A stretch of 64,000 nt of DNA from Asanoa ishikariensis (GCF_900107455.1 NZ_FNQB01000001.1:2666001-2730000); one strand, 5' to 3'. Numbered from the stretch's first letter, positions 42,866-54,944 are shown. Program-made: numbers and translations. The notes: a model not told the origin generated them from the letters alone.

Positions 42866-45298
42866 TCAGCGGGCCCGGTTGGTGAGCAGGCGGCGTGGGC
42901 TCAGCCGGCCGACCTGCTCTCGTGCCCGGGACATCGCCGTGACCACCGCCGTCGAGGCGTCGACCACCGCGCCCCGCCAGCGGCCAAGGACCGACGGCGG
43001 GAACATCGCCGCGACCAGGCGGGTGCGTCGGCTGGCCCGGTTCGCCAGCCCGCGGCGGACCGACCGGACCGCCTCGGGCAGGCCGGGGCCGGCCAGTGGG
43101 CTCCGGGCGTAGCGCGCCCGCTCCTCCGCCTGCCCCAGCAGCCGCACGCCGTCGCCGCCGGTCGAGTCGTCGCGTAGCTCGGCCGTCGCCAGTCGTTCGG
43201 CGGTCGCCCTTGGCGTCTCGGTGCGGTCGATCGGGATCCGGAAGTCGACGAGCGTGTCCATCAACTCGTCCCAGGCCGCGTGCGCGTGTGCGCGGCTGCG
43301 CCGGGCCACCTCGCTCGTCGGGATCACCGTCGCGGCGCCCGGCTCCAGGTTTGCCGCGGCCGCGGTCGAGGCTCGGCGTCTGCGGCGCAGCGCGCCCCGG
43401 CGGAACGCCGGCAGGCCGAGCAGCAGCACGGCCAGCAGGACGGCGCCCGCGGTGTAGAACGGCCACTTCGGCACCGTCGGGGCCGGGCCGCTGGGCAGGG
43501 CCTCGTTGCCGCCCGGGTCTTCCTTGCCGGGCAGGTCGTCGGAGTTGTCCGACCCGGCACCGGCGGACGCCGAGGGGAGCGCCGACGGGGTGACGATCGG
43601 CGCGTCGGGGTCGGGGGCGTAGTTGGGGCGCACCGCGCCCGGTACTCCCGTGCGCGGCGTCGCGTCGAAGGGCACCCAGCCGTACTCCGGACCGAAGTAG
43701 ACCTCGGTCCAGGCGTGCAGGTTGAGGTTCGTCAGCACCATCGCGTCGCCGTCGCGGGAGGTGCCGTTCGTGAAGCCGAACGCCACCCGGGCCGGGATGC
43801 CGGCCGCCCGGACCATCCAGGCCATCGTCGCCGCGTACTGCTGGCAGTAGCCCTTCTTGTTGTTCAGGAAGTTGAGGATGTCCTCACCGGAGGTGCCGCC
43901 CTCGGTCTGCAACTCGTAGCGGAAGCCGTTGGACGAGGAGAAGTAGCGGTAGATCGCCATCACCTGGTCGTAGGTGTTGGTCTTGCCGCCGACCAGCTCG
44001 TCGACCTTGTTCTGCACCTGCCGGACCGACGGCACCTGGGTGAACCGCTTGACCTCGAGGCTGTCCGGGTCGGGCGTGGGCGCGTCGCGCAGCGCCTCTT
44101 CGGTGTAGCGGCTGCGGACGAAGTCGAACCGGAAGTCCTTGCCGTTGACCTTCGCCTTGTTGGAGAAGATGACCTGCTGGTTCGTGTCGTACAGCCACTG
44201 GTTGTCGAGCCCGTCGGTGGCGATCGGGATGCCGTAGGTCGGCGCGTACGACATCTGGAAGTCCGACGAGATCTCGACCTCGGCCGAGTACTGCTCGTAG
44301 CTGACCCCCGTGCGCGGCTCCTCCCGCGGGTCCTCGAGCTGGAGCAGGCTGCGGCCCTGCGGCGAACGGCTGCGGAAGCCCTCGGAGCTGATGTCGTCGG
44401 CGACCGCGAACCGCAGGTAGAACGGGTCCGGGTCGGTGGTCGTCACGCGCGCGAAGGTGACCAGGTCGGACTGCCGCAGCTGGCCCGAGAGCGCCGCGAA
44501 CAGGTTGACCCGGCCGGGGCGGCCGGAGCCGTCGCCGAGCCCGACGCCGTCACCGGAGCCGCCGTTGAAGCGGGTCAACAGACCTGAGGTCATCCCGGGT
44601 ACGGCGACCGGCAGCGCGACCGCCGCCAGCACACCGACGATCGCGAGCCGGCGCCCGGCGGCGGCCAGTGGCGACGGCTCCCAGACGTCGACGTCGCGTC
44701 CGTCGCCGGTGAACCGGCGGCCGAACCGGCGCACCCCGTCGACCTTGTCGGCGACCAGCAGCCAGAGGAAGCCCATCGCGCCGATCACGAACGGCAGGAA
44801 CGAGACGCTGGTCGGGTAGACGGCGACGGGCACCGAGTAGATGGCCAGCATCGGCAGCCCGGCCAGCGCCGGTTTGCGCAGCCCGACCACCGCGAGGTCG
44901 ACCATCACCGCGACCGCGCCGATGCCCAGCACGGTGACGAACAGCAGCGGGTCCCGGTCGGGCACGGGGACGGCGAACGTGCGCATGTCGTCGCCGGACT
45001 GGGTCAGCAGGGCACCGAAGTGCTCCAGCGTCCCGGTCCACGGCAGGATGCCGGCGAACTCGTCGCCGCTGGGGAACAGCCAGGTCAGCGACAGCAGCAG
45101 GGTCACCAGCATGGTGATGAACTGGACCCAGACCGGCGCCCGCGCGGTGCGGGCGAGCGTGGCGGCCCCGGCGATCAGGGCCACCGCGATCGTGCACTGG
45201 ATCAGCCAGGTCCACTGCTCGAAGATCATGCTCAGGGGTGCCGAGGCCATCAGCGTGGCGATCGCCGCCACGAGCCCCATGTGCCGCCGGCTCCTCAT
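42866..45298 (-). CDS. Transglutaminase-like membrane protein (TgpA/DUF3488 type)
   Basis: An 810-residue protein. About six N-terminal membrane helices (DUF3488) are followed by an extracytoplasmic transglutaminase-like domain, a Ser/Pro linker, another helix (about residues 560-580 from PFYTAGAVLLAVLLLG) and a cytoplasmic tail (DUF4129-like). The catalytic triad is visible: Cys in KKGYCQQYAATMAWMVRAAG, His in NLNLHAWTEVYFG and Asp in WVPFDATPR. The ATG overlaps the DUF58 stop. Such MoxR-DUF58-transglutaminase operons are widespread, probably acting in envelope protein maturation or cross-linking; substrate unknown. Confidence 0.93.
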   Translation of the reverse strand: MRSRRHMGLVAAIATLMASAPLSMIFEQWTWLIQCTIAVALIAGAATLARTARAPVWVQFITMLVTLLLSLTWLFPSGDEFAGILPWTGTLEHFGALLTQSGDDMRTFAVPVPDRDPLLFVTVLGIGAVAVMVDLAVVGLRKPALAGLPMLAIYSVPVAVYPTSVSFLPFVIGAMGFLWLLVADKVDGVRRFGRRFTGDGRDVDVWEPSPLAAAGRRLAIVGVLAAVALPVAVPGMTSGLLTRFNGGSGDGVGLGDGSGRPGRVNLFAALSGQLRQSDLVTFARVTTTDPDPFYLRFAVADDISSEGFRSRSPQGRSLLQLEDPREEPRTGVSYEQYSAEVEISSDFQMSYAPTYGIPIATDGLDNQWLYDTNQQVIFSNKAKVNGKDFRFDFVRSRYTEEALRDAPTPDPDSLEVKRFTQVPSVRQVQNKVDELVGGKTNTYDQVMAIYRYFSSSNGFRYELQTEGGTSGEDILNFLNNKKGYCQQYAATMAWMVRAAGIPARVAFGFTNGTSRDGDAMVLTNLNLHAWTEVYFGPEYGWVPFDATPRTGVPGAVRPNYAPDPDAPIVTPSALPSASAGAGSDNSDDLPGKEDPGGNEALPSGPAPTVPKWPFYTAGAVLLAVLLLGLPAFRRGALRRRRRASTAAAANLEPGAATVIPTSEVARRSRAHAHAAWDELMDTLVDFRIPIDRTETPRATAERLATAELRDDSTGGDGVRLLGQAEERARYARSPLAGPGLPEAVRSVRRGLANRASRRTRLVAAMFPPSVLGRWRGAVVDASTAVVTAMSRAREQVGRLSPRRLLTNRAR

Positions 45299-46602
45299 CG
45301 CGCCACTCCCAACGTGCCGGCAACGGTTTCGGCCATGGTGGCCCGGTAGGCGAAGCCCTGCGAACCGCGTGCCGCCTGCGGCCAGAGCGCCGGCAGCTTG
45401 TCGCCGTGTGCCGCGCCGACGACCCGCCAGCCGCTGCTGAGCAGGCCGAGCGCGGCCGCCTCGCGGGCGGCGTCGGCCTCGACCCGGGCTTCGGGTGCGA
45501 GGTTGAGCCAGGTCGACGTGTCGACCAGGACCGCGATGCAGGTCGCGTTGTTGCCGCGCAGCGCGGCCAGCAACTCGGTCTCGCCGGGCTCCAGCCCGCC
45601 CAGCACGGCGATCACGAGACCGCCGTCGGAGCGTCGCCGGACCCGCTCGACCAGGAGCCCGACGTCGCCGCGCGGGGACAGCTTGACCTCGGCCAGATGG
45701 TCGAGGAGCGCTCCCTCGCCGCCGGCCTCGGCCGCGTCGACGTCGATGGTGCCGTCGGTGACGAGCCGCAGCTTGTAGCCGGCCGCGCGCAGGTGCACGG
45801 CGATCGAGGCGGCGGCCGAGACCGCCCACTCGAAGCTGGAGGTCGGCCCCTCGCCGCGGTGCCCGTGCTGCCGGGTGTCCAGCACCACGGTGGCCCGGCT
45901 CTCCCACGGCTGTTCCTCGCGGCGCACCATCAGTTCGCCGACCCGCGCGGTCGACTTCCAGTGCACCCGGCGCAGGTCGTCGCCGCGCCGGTATTCGCGG
46001 GTCGCGGCGTCGTCCTCGCCGTGCACGGCCACCGACCGGGCCCGGCTGTCGCCGGTGCCGGTGTACTCGCCGACCAGGCGGACCGACGGCAGCGGCACCA
46101 CCTGCGGGATCACGGTGAGCCGGTCGACCGACGGGAACGAACGGGACAGCTCGCACAGCCCGAACGGGTCGGTCAGCCGGACCACCAGCGGGCCTACCTC
46201 GTAACGGCCGCGAACGTCGGCCCGCACCGTGTAGGCCACGGAGCTGGCCTGGTGCGCGCCGAGCCGTTCCAGCACCACCCGTGGCCGGCTGCCCAGGGCG
46301 TACGGCAGGCGGTCCTCGAGCAGCAGGGTGCCAGTGGGCAGCCGGGACAGGTTCTGCAGGCGCAGGATGACCCGGGAGCTGGCGCCGACCTGCACGCGGT
46401 GCGGTTCCAGCGACCGGCTGCAGGCCAGCTTGTAGCGGCTGCGGCCGACGTAGGCCGCCGCGAGCAGCGGCAGGATCGCCAGCAGCACGGCCACCCGGAG
46501 CAGATCCTTCTCACCCAGGATCAGCGCCGAGAGGGCGGCCGCGCCGCCGGCGGCGAGGAACGAGCGACCGCGCGTGGTCAGCCCGCGCAGCGCTTCGCGC
46601 AC
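45295..46602 (-). CDS. DUF58 protein
   Basis: A 435-residue DUF58 protein. Two N-terminal membrane helices (about 15-50) precede a beta-rich region, and the signature EYRRGDDLRRVHWKSTARVGELMVRR-type segment (EYRRGDDLRRVHWKSTAR) is followed by a vWA-like domain (ATVVLDTRQ). Members work with a MoxR AAA ATPase and often with a transglutaminase, both of which are its neighbours. The GTG is 1 bp after the MoxR stop and the stop overlaps the transglutaminase ATG, so all three are one translational unit. Confidence 0.92.
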   Translation of the reverse strand: MREALRGLTTRGRSFLAAGGAAALSALILGEKDLLRVAVLLAILPLLAAAYVGRSRYKLACSRSLEPHRVQVGASSRVILRLQNLSRLPTGTLLLEDRLPYALGSRPRVVLERLGAHQASSVAYTVRADVRGRYEVGPLVVRLTDPFGLCELSRSFPSVDRLTVIPQVVPLPSVRLVGEYTGTGDSRARSVAVHGEDDAATREYRRGDDLRRVHWKSTARVGELMVRREEQPWESRATVVLDTRQHGHRGEGPTSSFEWAVSAAASIAVHLRAAGYKLRLVTDGTIDVDAAEAGGEGALLDHLAEVKLSPRGDVGLLVERVRRRSDGGLVIAVLGGLEPGETELLAALRGNNATCIAVLVDTSTWLNLAPEARVEADAAREAAALGLLSSGWRVVGAAHGDKLPALWPQAARGSQGFAYRATMAETVAGTLGVAR

Positions 46603-46603
46603 G

Positions 46604-47650
46604 TCACATCCTCCGGTAGTCGCCGCGTCCGTCGGTGGACTGTGGCCGGGTGTCGTATGGGGACTGGGCGCGGTGGTGGGGGAGCGGCAACCGGTGCACG
46701 ATGTCGGCGACGATCGCGTCGGTCGTGCGGCGGGCGAGCTGGGCGTCGGCGGTCGGGATGATCCGGTGCGCGAGCACCGGCACGGCCAGCGCCTGGAGGT
46801 CGTCGGGGAGGACGTAGTCGCGGCTTTCGAGGGCGGCGACGGCCCGGGCCGTGCGGATCAGGTGCAGCGCCGCGCGGGGCGACGAACCGAGCCGCAGGTC
46901 GGGCGCCTCGCGGGTGGCGGTGACCAGGTCGACCGCATATTGCTTCACCGCGTCGGCCACGTGCACGTCGCGCACCGTGGCGATCAGCCGCCGCACGGTG
47001 TTGGCGTCGGCGACCGGCCGCAGCGCCTGCAGCGGGTCGTGCGCGCCGTGCGCGTCCAGCATCGCGAGCTCGGCGGCGGGGTCGGGGTAACCCATCGCGA
47101 TCCGGGCGGTGAACCGGTCGCGCTGCGCCTCGGGCAGCGGGTAGGTGCCTTCCATCTCGATCGGGTTCTGCGTCGCGATCACCATGAACGGCGTCTGCAG
47201 CTCGTAGGTGGTGCCGTCGACGGTGACCTGATGCTCTTCCATGCACTCCAGCAGCGCCGACTGGGTCTTCGGCGAGGCGCGGTTGATCTCGTCGCCGACC
47301 ACCAGGTTGGCGAACACCGCGCCCGGCTTGAACTCGAAGTCGTGGTTCTCCTGGTTGTAGACGCTGACCCCGGTGACGTCGCTGGGCAGCAGGTCCGGAG
47401 TGAACTGGATGCGTCGCACGGAACAGTCGATCGACCGGGCCAGCGCCTTGGCCAGCTTGGTCTTGCCGACGCCGGGGACGTCTTCGATCAGCAGGTGGCC
47501 CTCTGCCAGGAGGACGGCGAGCGCTAGTCGCACCGTTGCCGTCTTGCCTTCGATGACCTGCTCGATGTTGGTCACGATGGCGTCGCTGGCAGCTCGGAAC
47601 TCGGGACCGGGCAATGGTGCGCCCAGATCGTCCCAGGTCTGCTGTGTCAC
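46604..47650 (-). CDS. MoxR-family AAA+ ATPase
   Basis: A 348-residue MoxR ATPase. Walker A is EDVPGVGKTKLAKAL, Walker B is LVVGDEINRASPKTQ, sensor 1 is VIATQNPIEMEGTYPLPEAQ and the arginine finger region is RDRFTARI. MoxR proteins act as chaperones that assemble or activate partner complexes, typically with vWA-domain proteins such as DUF58. The GTG is preceded by GAGGAGG; longer in-frame starts are rejected. First gene of the three-gene operon. Confidence 0.94.
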   Translation of the reverse strand: MTQQTWDDLGAPLPGPEFRAASDAIVTNIEQVIEGKTATVRLALAVLLAEGHLLIEDVPGVGKTKLAKALARSIDCSVRRIQFTPDLLPSDVTGVSVYNQENHDFEFKPGAVFANLVVGDEINRASPKTQSALLECMEEHQVTVDGTTYELQTPFMVIATQNPIEMEGTYPLPEAQRDRFTARIAMGYPDPAAELAMLDAHGAHDPLQALRPVADANTVRRLIATVRDVHVADAVKQYAVDLVTATREAPDLRLGSSPRAALHLIRTARAVAALESRDYVLPDDLQALAVPVLAHRIIPTADAQLARRTTDAIVADIVHRLPLPHHRAQSPYDTRPQSTDGRGDYRRM

Positions 47651-47948
47651 GGGCCTCCTCCTCGGGGGTGTTGCGGCTTCATACTCAAGAGCGTCTGGGC
47701 CCGTGGTTTGGTTCACCCGGTGCGGGCAGAATTCGGCAGGCCGCCGCAACACCGCCGGCCCCACCCGTCCCATCAGGCTATCTGGATTTTTCGGCGGCGC
47801 CGACCCGGCTGCCCCCGCTGTCCAGGATGGGTGGTTTGGCCGCGCGAGAGGGTCTTCGCCGGATAATCGGAAACAACGACAAACCGCGCGGTGAAATGGC
47901 GGATTGATATCTTTCATAAACGATCATCGACCACTATCGTGATGCGCC

Positions 47949-49412
47949 ATGGCTTCCCCTCAGGCGGACTCGCGTCCGCAACCGGCAGAGGGCCCGGCGT
48001 CCCTCGAGAACTTCGGTTACCGCCAGGAGCTTCGGCGGGAGCTCCGTTTCATGGACATGCTGGCCTACGGCCTCGTGTTCATGGTGCCGATCGCACCCTT
48101 CGCGATCTTCGGCTCGGTCTTCCAGGTCTCGGGCGGCATGGTCGCCCTCACTTATCTCGTCGCGCTCGTGGCGATGCTGTTCACGGCCAACTCGTACGCG
48201 CAGATGGTGAAGGCCTTCCCCATGGCCGGATCCGTCTACAACTACGCGAGCCGTGGAATCGCGCCACCGGTCGGATTCGTCGCGGGTTGGGCGATTCTGC
48301 TCGACTACATCCTCGTTCCCAGCCTTCTCTACGTGGTCGCGGCATTCTCGATGAACGCGATCGTGACCGCGATTCCGACAGCGGTATGGCTGGTCCTCTT
48401 CGTCCTCGTCAACACCGTCGTCAACTACCTCGGCATCAAAATCACCGCGACCGTGACCCGCTGGTTCCTGATCGCCCAGCTCATCGTGCTGGCCCTGGTG
48501 GTCGTCGTCTTCCTGATCGCGCTCGGCCAGGGCAAGGGCAACGGCCTGTCCGCCGGCACCGCGCTGTTCAACGGTGACCTGTTCGGCTGGTCCCTGATCT
48601 TCGCCGCCGTCGGCGTCGCGATGCTCTCCTTCCTCGGCTTCGACGGCATCTCGATGCTCGCCGAGGAGAACCGCGAGGAGGCCAGCAAGATCGGTCGCGC
48701 GATGGCCGGCGCCCTGATCGTCGCGGGCGTGCTGTTCGTCCTGCAGACCTGGCTCGGCTCGATGCTCGTGCCGAACCCGGATGCCCTGCTCAACGGCGGC
48801 CCGGTAGCCGGCGACGAGTTCGCCGCGGCCGCCGAGTCGGCCAGCGGGCACTGGATGTACGTGCTGACCTCGCTGGCCACCGCGCTGGCCTGGGGCATCG
48901 CCAACGCGATGGTCGCGCAGGGCGCCACCTCACGGCTGCTCTTCGCGATGGCCCGCGACAAGCAACTCCCGTCGTTCCTGGCCAAGGTGTCGCCGAAGCA
49001 CGCGGTGCCGACCAACGCGGTGTTCCTGGTCGCCGGTCTGTCCCTGGTGCTCGGCCTGACGCTCTGGTTCACCCGGGAGGCCGACGCGATCGCCGACCTC
49101 GGCCGCCTGGTGAACTTCGGTGCGCTGGTCGCGTTCATCGTGCTGCACGTGACGGTGTTCTGGTGGTACGTGGTCCGCAACGGCAGTCGCGACTGGGTGC
49201 GCCACGCGATCCTGCCGGCGCTCGGCCTGGGCATGCTCGTCTTCGTCGTGATCAACCAGAAGATCTTCGCCCAGTTGATCGGCGGGATCTGGGTCCTCCT
49301 CGGCATCGCCGTGGTCGCCTTCCTGGTCGCCACCAAGCGCACGCCGATGCTCTCCGGCATGTCCGAGGAGACGACGGTGGACCCCGACGACAACCTGACG
49401 CCGGCTCCCTAA
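47949..49412 (+). CDS. APC-family amino acid/polyamine permease
   Basis: A 487-residue APC superfamily transporter with about 12 membrane helices. The first helix region FMDMLAYGLVFMVPIAPFAIFGSV and the helix-6 region FLGFDGISMLAEENREEASKIGRAM are typical of amino acid permeases (the PuuP/YhdG side). It is followed after 34 bp by an acetamidase/formamidase gene, which suggests import of an amine or amide that is then hydrolysed; this is inference. The 298-bp upstream gap has an AT-rich end with a possible TATCGT -10 box 8 nt before the ATG. Confidence 0.9.
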   Translation: MASPQADSRPQPAEGPASLENFGYRQELRRELRFMDMLAYGLVFMVPIAPFAIFGSVFQVSGGMVALTYLVALVAMLFTANSYAQMVKAFPMAGSVYNYASRGIAPPVGFVAGWAILLDYILVPSLLYVVAAFSMNAIVTAIPTAVWLVLFVLVNTVVNYLGIKITATVTRWFLIAQLIVLALVVVVFLIALGQGKGNGLSAGTALFNGDLFGWSLIFAAVGVAMLSFLGFDGISMLAEENREEASKIGRAMAGALIVAGVLFVLQTWLGSMLVPNPDALLNGGPVAGDEFAAAAESASGHWMYVLTSLATALAWGIANAMVAQGATSRLLFAMARDKQLPSFLAKVSPKHAVPTNAVFLVAGLSLVLGLTLWFTREADAIADLGRLVNFGALVAFIVLHVTVFWWYVVRNGSRDWVRHAILPALGLGMLVFVVINQKIFAQLIGGIWVLLGIAVVAFLVATKRTPMLSGMSEETTVDPDDNLTPAP

Positions 49413-49446
49413 GATCACGAGCACAGCACACACGGAAGGCGGAAGC

Positions 49447-50451
49447 GTGACCGACGTTCTCCGCTACCGGCCGACGGCCGCCGAACTGAGCTACACGTTC
49501 GGCGGCCGTGAGCCGGTGGCCCGCATCAAGTCCGGGGACATCCTGGACACGTACACCGAGGACTGTTTCGGTGGTGTCGTCAGGGGTGTCGGCGACCTGC
49601 CCTCGCAGGTCTGTGAGTTCCCCTACCTCAACCCGGTCACCGGACCGTTCTACGTGGAGGGTGCGGAGCCCGGCGACACGCTCGCGCTGCACTTCGTGTC
49701 GATCACGCCGGCCCGCGACTGGGCCGTCTCGTCGACGTTCCCGCACTTCGGCGCGCTCACCGCGACGCACACCACGGCGATGCTGCACGAGCCGCTCGAG
49801 GAGCGGGTCTGGGTCTACGAGATCGACAAGACCAACGGGCTGGTCCGGTACACGGCCCGCAACAGCGACTTCACCGTCGACCTGCCGCTGGACCCGATGC
49901 ACGGCACGGTCGGGCTCGCACCGGGCGCGTTCGAAGCCCGGATGACCATCGTCCCGGACGTGCACGGCGGCAACATGGACACCCCGGAACTGCGCGCGGG
50001 CAGCACCGTCTACTTCGGTGTCAACGTGCCGGGCGCGCTGTTCGCGCTCGGTGACGGGCACGCCCGCCAGGGCCAGGGCGAGGTCAGCGGTGTCGCGGTC
50101 GAGGCGGCGATGAACACCGTCGTCGCGGTCGAGCTGATCAAGGGTGTGGCCACGCCGACTCCGCGGCTGGAGACGGACGACCACCTGATGTCGGCGGGTT
50201 CGGCGCGACCGCTGGAGGACGCGTTCCGGATGAGCCAGCACGACCTGGTCACCTGGGTCGCCGACGCCGGCAAGCTGGACGTCCTCGACTCCTATCAACT
50301 GATCAGCCAGGCGGGCGAGGCACCCGTGGGCAATGTGTGTGACGCCAACTACACGATGGTCGCCAAGGTGGCCAAGCGCTATCTTCCCTCCGTCGACATG
50401 TATCAGGGCGCCCACGCCCGACTGCGCGCCCTCGCCGACAGCTATCGCTGA
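49447..50451 (+). CDS. Acetamidase/formamidase family protein
   Basis: A 334-residue FmdA/AmdA-type amidohydrolase, a family that releases ammonia from formamide or acetamide. Typical segments are GPFYVEGAEPGDTLALHF, MHGTVGLAP, PDVHGGNMDTPELRAGSTVYFGVNVPGALFALGDGHARQGQGEVSG (quoted in pieces: HGGNMD, GALFALGDGHA, QGQGEVSG). The metal-binding His/Asp region GDGHA is intact. GTG follows GGAAGGCGGA. It is paired with the upstream APC permease, so both may serve nitrogen acquisition. Confidence 0.92.
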   Translation: MTDVLRYRPTAAELSYTFGGREPVARIKSGDILDTYTEDCFGGVVRGVGDLPSQVCEFPYLNPVTGPFYVEGAEPGDTLALHFVSITPARDWAVSSTFPHFGALTATHTTAMLHEPLEERVWVYEIDKTNGLVRYTARNSDFTVDLPLDPMHGTVGLAPGAFEARMTIVPDVHGGNMDTPELRAGSTVYFGVNVPGALFALGDGHARQGQGEVSGVAVEAAMNTVVAVELIKGVATPTPRLETDDHLMSAGSARPLEDAFRMSQHDLVTWVADAGKLDVLDSYQLISQAGEAPVGNVCDANYTMVAKVAKRYLPSVDMYQGAHARLRALADSYR

Positions 50452-50479
50452 ACGCCGTCGAGGGGGAGGGACGGATTCG

Positions 50480-51106
50480 GTGCGGCTGCGCGAAGAACTG
50501 TTCGTGCTCGGCTTCGACAACGCCGGCAAGCCGGCCGTTCACCCGGAGAGCCTCGACATCGGAGTCGCCGGTGCCCGGCTGGTCGAGCTCGTGCTCGCCG
50601 GCCGGGTCGGCGTCTCCGGTGGTCGGCTCGGCGTGATCGAGGCGGTGTCGACCGGCGACGCCGAGACCGACGCCCTGCTGGCGGCGATCGGGCGCGCGAC
50701 CAAGCCGCCACCGCTGGCCGGGGCGCTGAACCAGCTCCGCACCGGAGCCGGCGACACCGTCCGGGCCGACCTGCTGGCCGAGGGCGTGCTCACCAAGGTC
50801 GCCCAGCGCCGGCTCGGGCTGCTGTCGGTGACCCGCTACCCGGTCGACGAGACGGTGGTCCGGTCGATCACGGTCCGGATGTGGTACGCGGCACACGGCC
50901 GTTCGCAGCCCGACGAGCCGACCGCCGCCCTGTGCGGTCTGGTGCACGCGGTGCTGCTGCACGACCACGTCTTCGTCGCCATGCCGCTGGCCGGGCTCGA
51001 CCAGCGCCTGCGGGAGATCCGGGGCAAGCTGTCCGACCCGGTGCGGGAGATCATCGATGCCGTCGGCACGACGGTGGCGAGTGCGGCGTTCGCGATCTAT
51101 CGCTGA
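50480..51106 (+). CDS. GPP34 (GOLPH3-like) family protein
   Basis: A 208-residue GPP34 protein. The start is the family sequence LREELFVLGFDNAGKPAVHPESLDIGVAGARLVELVLAGRV (quoted in part), and the later GVLTKVAQRRLGLLSVTRYPV corresponds to the beta-hairpin and basic region that in eukaryotic GOLPH3 binds phosphoinositides. Actinobacterial members are often near tellurium-resistance or membrane genes; their role is unknown. The GTG has GGGGAGGG upstream. Its stop is 18 bp before the ATG of the leuS leader peptide, whose promoter overlaps this gene's 3' end. Confidence 0.88.
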   Translation: MRLREELFVLGFDNAGKPAVHPESLDIGVAGARLVELVLAGRVGVSGGRLGVIEAVSTGDAETDALLAAIGRATKPPPLAGALNQLRTGAGDTVRADLLAEGVLTKVAQRRLGLLSVTRYPVDETVVRSITVRMWYAAHGRSQPDEPTAALCGLVHAVLLHDHVFVAMPLAGLDQRLREIRGKLSDPVREIIDAVGTTVASAAFAIYR

Positions 51107-51112
51107 CCGGGG

Positions 51113-51118
51113 TATTAT
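51113..51118 (+). promoter_or_regulatory. -10 element of the leuS leader promoter
   Basis: TATTAT, a near-perfect -10 hexamer, is followed by 6 nt and then the ATG of the leader peptide. The transcript is therefore probably leaderless and begins with the leader ORF. Confidence 0.65.
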
Positions 51119-51124
51119 GCCCCC

Positions 51125-51163
51125 ATGGCCAGGGCCTTCCTGCTCCTTATCGAGCCGTGCTGA
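51125..51163 (+). CDS. leuS leader peptide (Leu codons in tandem)
   Basis: A 12-codon ORF, MARAFLLLIEPC, with three adjacent Leu codons (CTG CTC CTT). It starts right after a strong -10 box and ends 26 nt before the terminator stem. Ribosome stalling at these codons under leucyl-tRNA shortage would report the need for leucyl-tRNA synthetase. The arrangement is that of classical amino acid operon attenuation. Confidence 0.7.
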   Translation: MARAFLLLIEPC

Positions 51164-51213
51164 CGCGCTGACGCGACCGGCACGGCTACCCCTCCTGTGT
51201 GAGGGGCTTTTTT
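51153..51213 (+). promoter_or_regulatory. Attenuator of leuS (pre-hairpin and terminator)
   Basis: A first hairpin pairs AGCCGTGC (51153-51160, inside the end of the leader ORF) with GCACGGCT (51180-51187). One base later the terminator stem CCCCTC/GAGGGG (51189-51206) is followed by CTTTTTT. A stalled ribosome on the Leu codons would cover the first arm. The competing antiterminator is not obvious by eye. Confidence 0.65.
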
Positions 51214-51303
51214 ATGCCCTTCTTAGCTTGATCAAAACCGCCGATCATTCACCCCGCGCGACGCGGTGCTGGCCCTGACGATGAAAATACCGAGGTGGCG
51301 AAC

Positions 51304-54165
<2,862 letters not shown>

Positions 54166-54189
54166 GCGACCTCCAGATCCAGAGATTGA

Positions 54190-54240
54190 AGTCCCGGGTC
54201 CGTCGGGAGCGCGACCGTCGCTCCCGCCGGACCCGGCCTC
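54190..54240 (+). repeat. Dispersed intergenic repeat, copy D (partial)
   Basis: Contains GTCCCGGGTCCGTCGGGAG and CGCGACCGTCGCTCCCGCCGG, matching the first half of the other copies, then diverges. It lies after leuS and before the convergent VOC gene. Confidence 0.6.
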
Positions 54241-54269
54241 CGTCGTTGGTCCCTCGGTCCCAGTGCGGG

Positions 54270-54944
54270 TTAGTCGTCGCGGCCCTGCCAGGTGGTGATG
54301 CAGGCCTCGTTGCCCTCGGGGTCGGCCAGGACCCAGAAGGCCGGGGCTTCCGCCGACGAGACGAGGCGGCCGCCGGCGGCCAGGGCCGCCTCTAGTCGGC
54401 CGGCGGCCTCGTCGTGGGGGACGCACACGTCGAAGTGGATGCGGTTGCGTTGCGGGCGGGGCTGGTCCATCTGCTGGAACCAGATCGCCGGGCCCTGGCC
54501 GAACGGGTCGACGAGGACGATGTCCGCGTCAGGCTCGGGCGCGTAGCCGAGCACCGCCGCCCAGAACGGCCGGATCGCCGCGATGTCCAGTGCGTCGATC
54601 GCGATCTCCAGGAGCTGGACCGCTCCGGCTCCGATCGCCGGGTCTGTCCGTAGGCCCAAGTCGGACAGCGCGGCGGTGAGGCGGCGGGCCAGGTCGACGT
54701 CGCGGGCGGTCACGGCCGCCCGCTTGCGCGACTGGAGCGTCAGGACCACGCGCTCCGGGCGGAGGTCGACGCGTAGGTGGTCGTCGGCCTCGCTGCCGCA
54801 CGTCGCGACCGCATGCGTCGCCGCCGAGGCCGCCTGGGACAGCGAGCTCACCGGGACGCTGGTGCGCAGTGTGCCGAGCAACAGGCGCCAGCCCAGGTGG
54901 CTGACCGCGTCGGAGGCTTCCTGGCGGCGCGACGTCTCTTCCAT
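54270..54944 (-). CDS. VOC-family protein with pterin dehydratase-like N-terminal region
   Basis: A 224-residue protein. The first ~100 residues (SDAVSHLGWRLLLGTLRTSVPV... and HLRVDLRPERVVLTLQSR) resemble the pterin-4a-carbinolamine dehydratase fold. The last ~115 residues form a VOC/glyoxalase-like domain (AAIRPFWAAVLGYAP, RNRIHFDVCVPHDEA, FWVLADPEGNEACITTW). Such two-part proteins are common in actinomycetes and uncharacterised. ATG 54944 is used; a GTG at 54998 would add 18 residues. Metal ligands His and Glu of the VOC domain are present. Confidence 0.82.
   Translation of the reverse strand: MEETSRRQEASDAVSHLGWRLLLGTLRTSVPVSSLSQAASAATHAVATCGSEADDHLRVDLRPERVVLTLQSRKRAAVTARDVDLARRLTAALSDLGLRTDPAIGAGAVQLLEIAIDALDIAAIRPFWAAVLGYAPEPDADIVLVDPFGQGPAIWFQQMDQPRPQRNRIHFDVCVPHDEAAGRLEAALAAGGRLVSSAEAPAFWVLADPEGNEACITTWQGRDD

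Noticed and set aside
42503-43177. 224-codon forward open frame over the GNAT remnant and transglutaminase end
   Set aside because: No homology, and it crosses into the 3' end of a well-supported gene on the other strand.
45299-46156. Long upstream extension of the transglutaminase reading frame
   Set aside because: The extension runs out of frame through the DUF58 gene; the ATG at 45298 overlaps the DUF58 stop and starts the first membrane helix.
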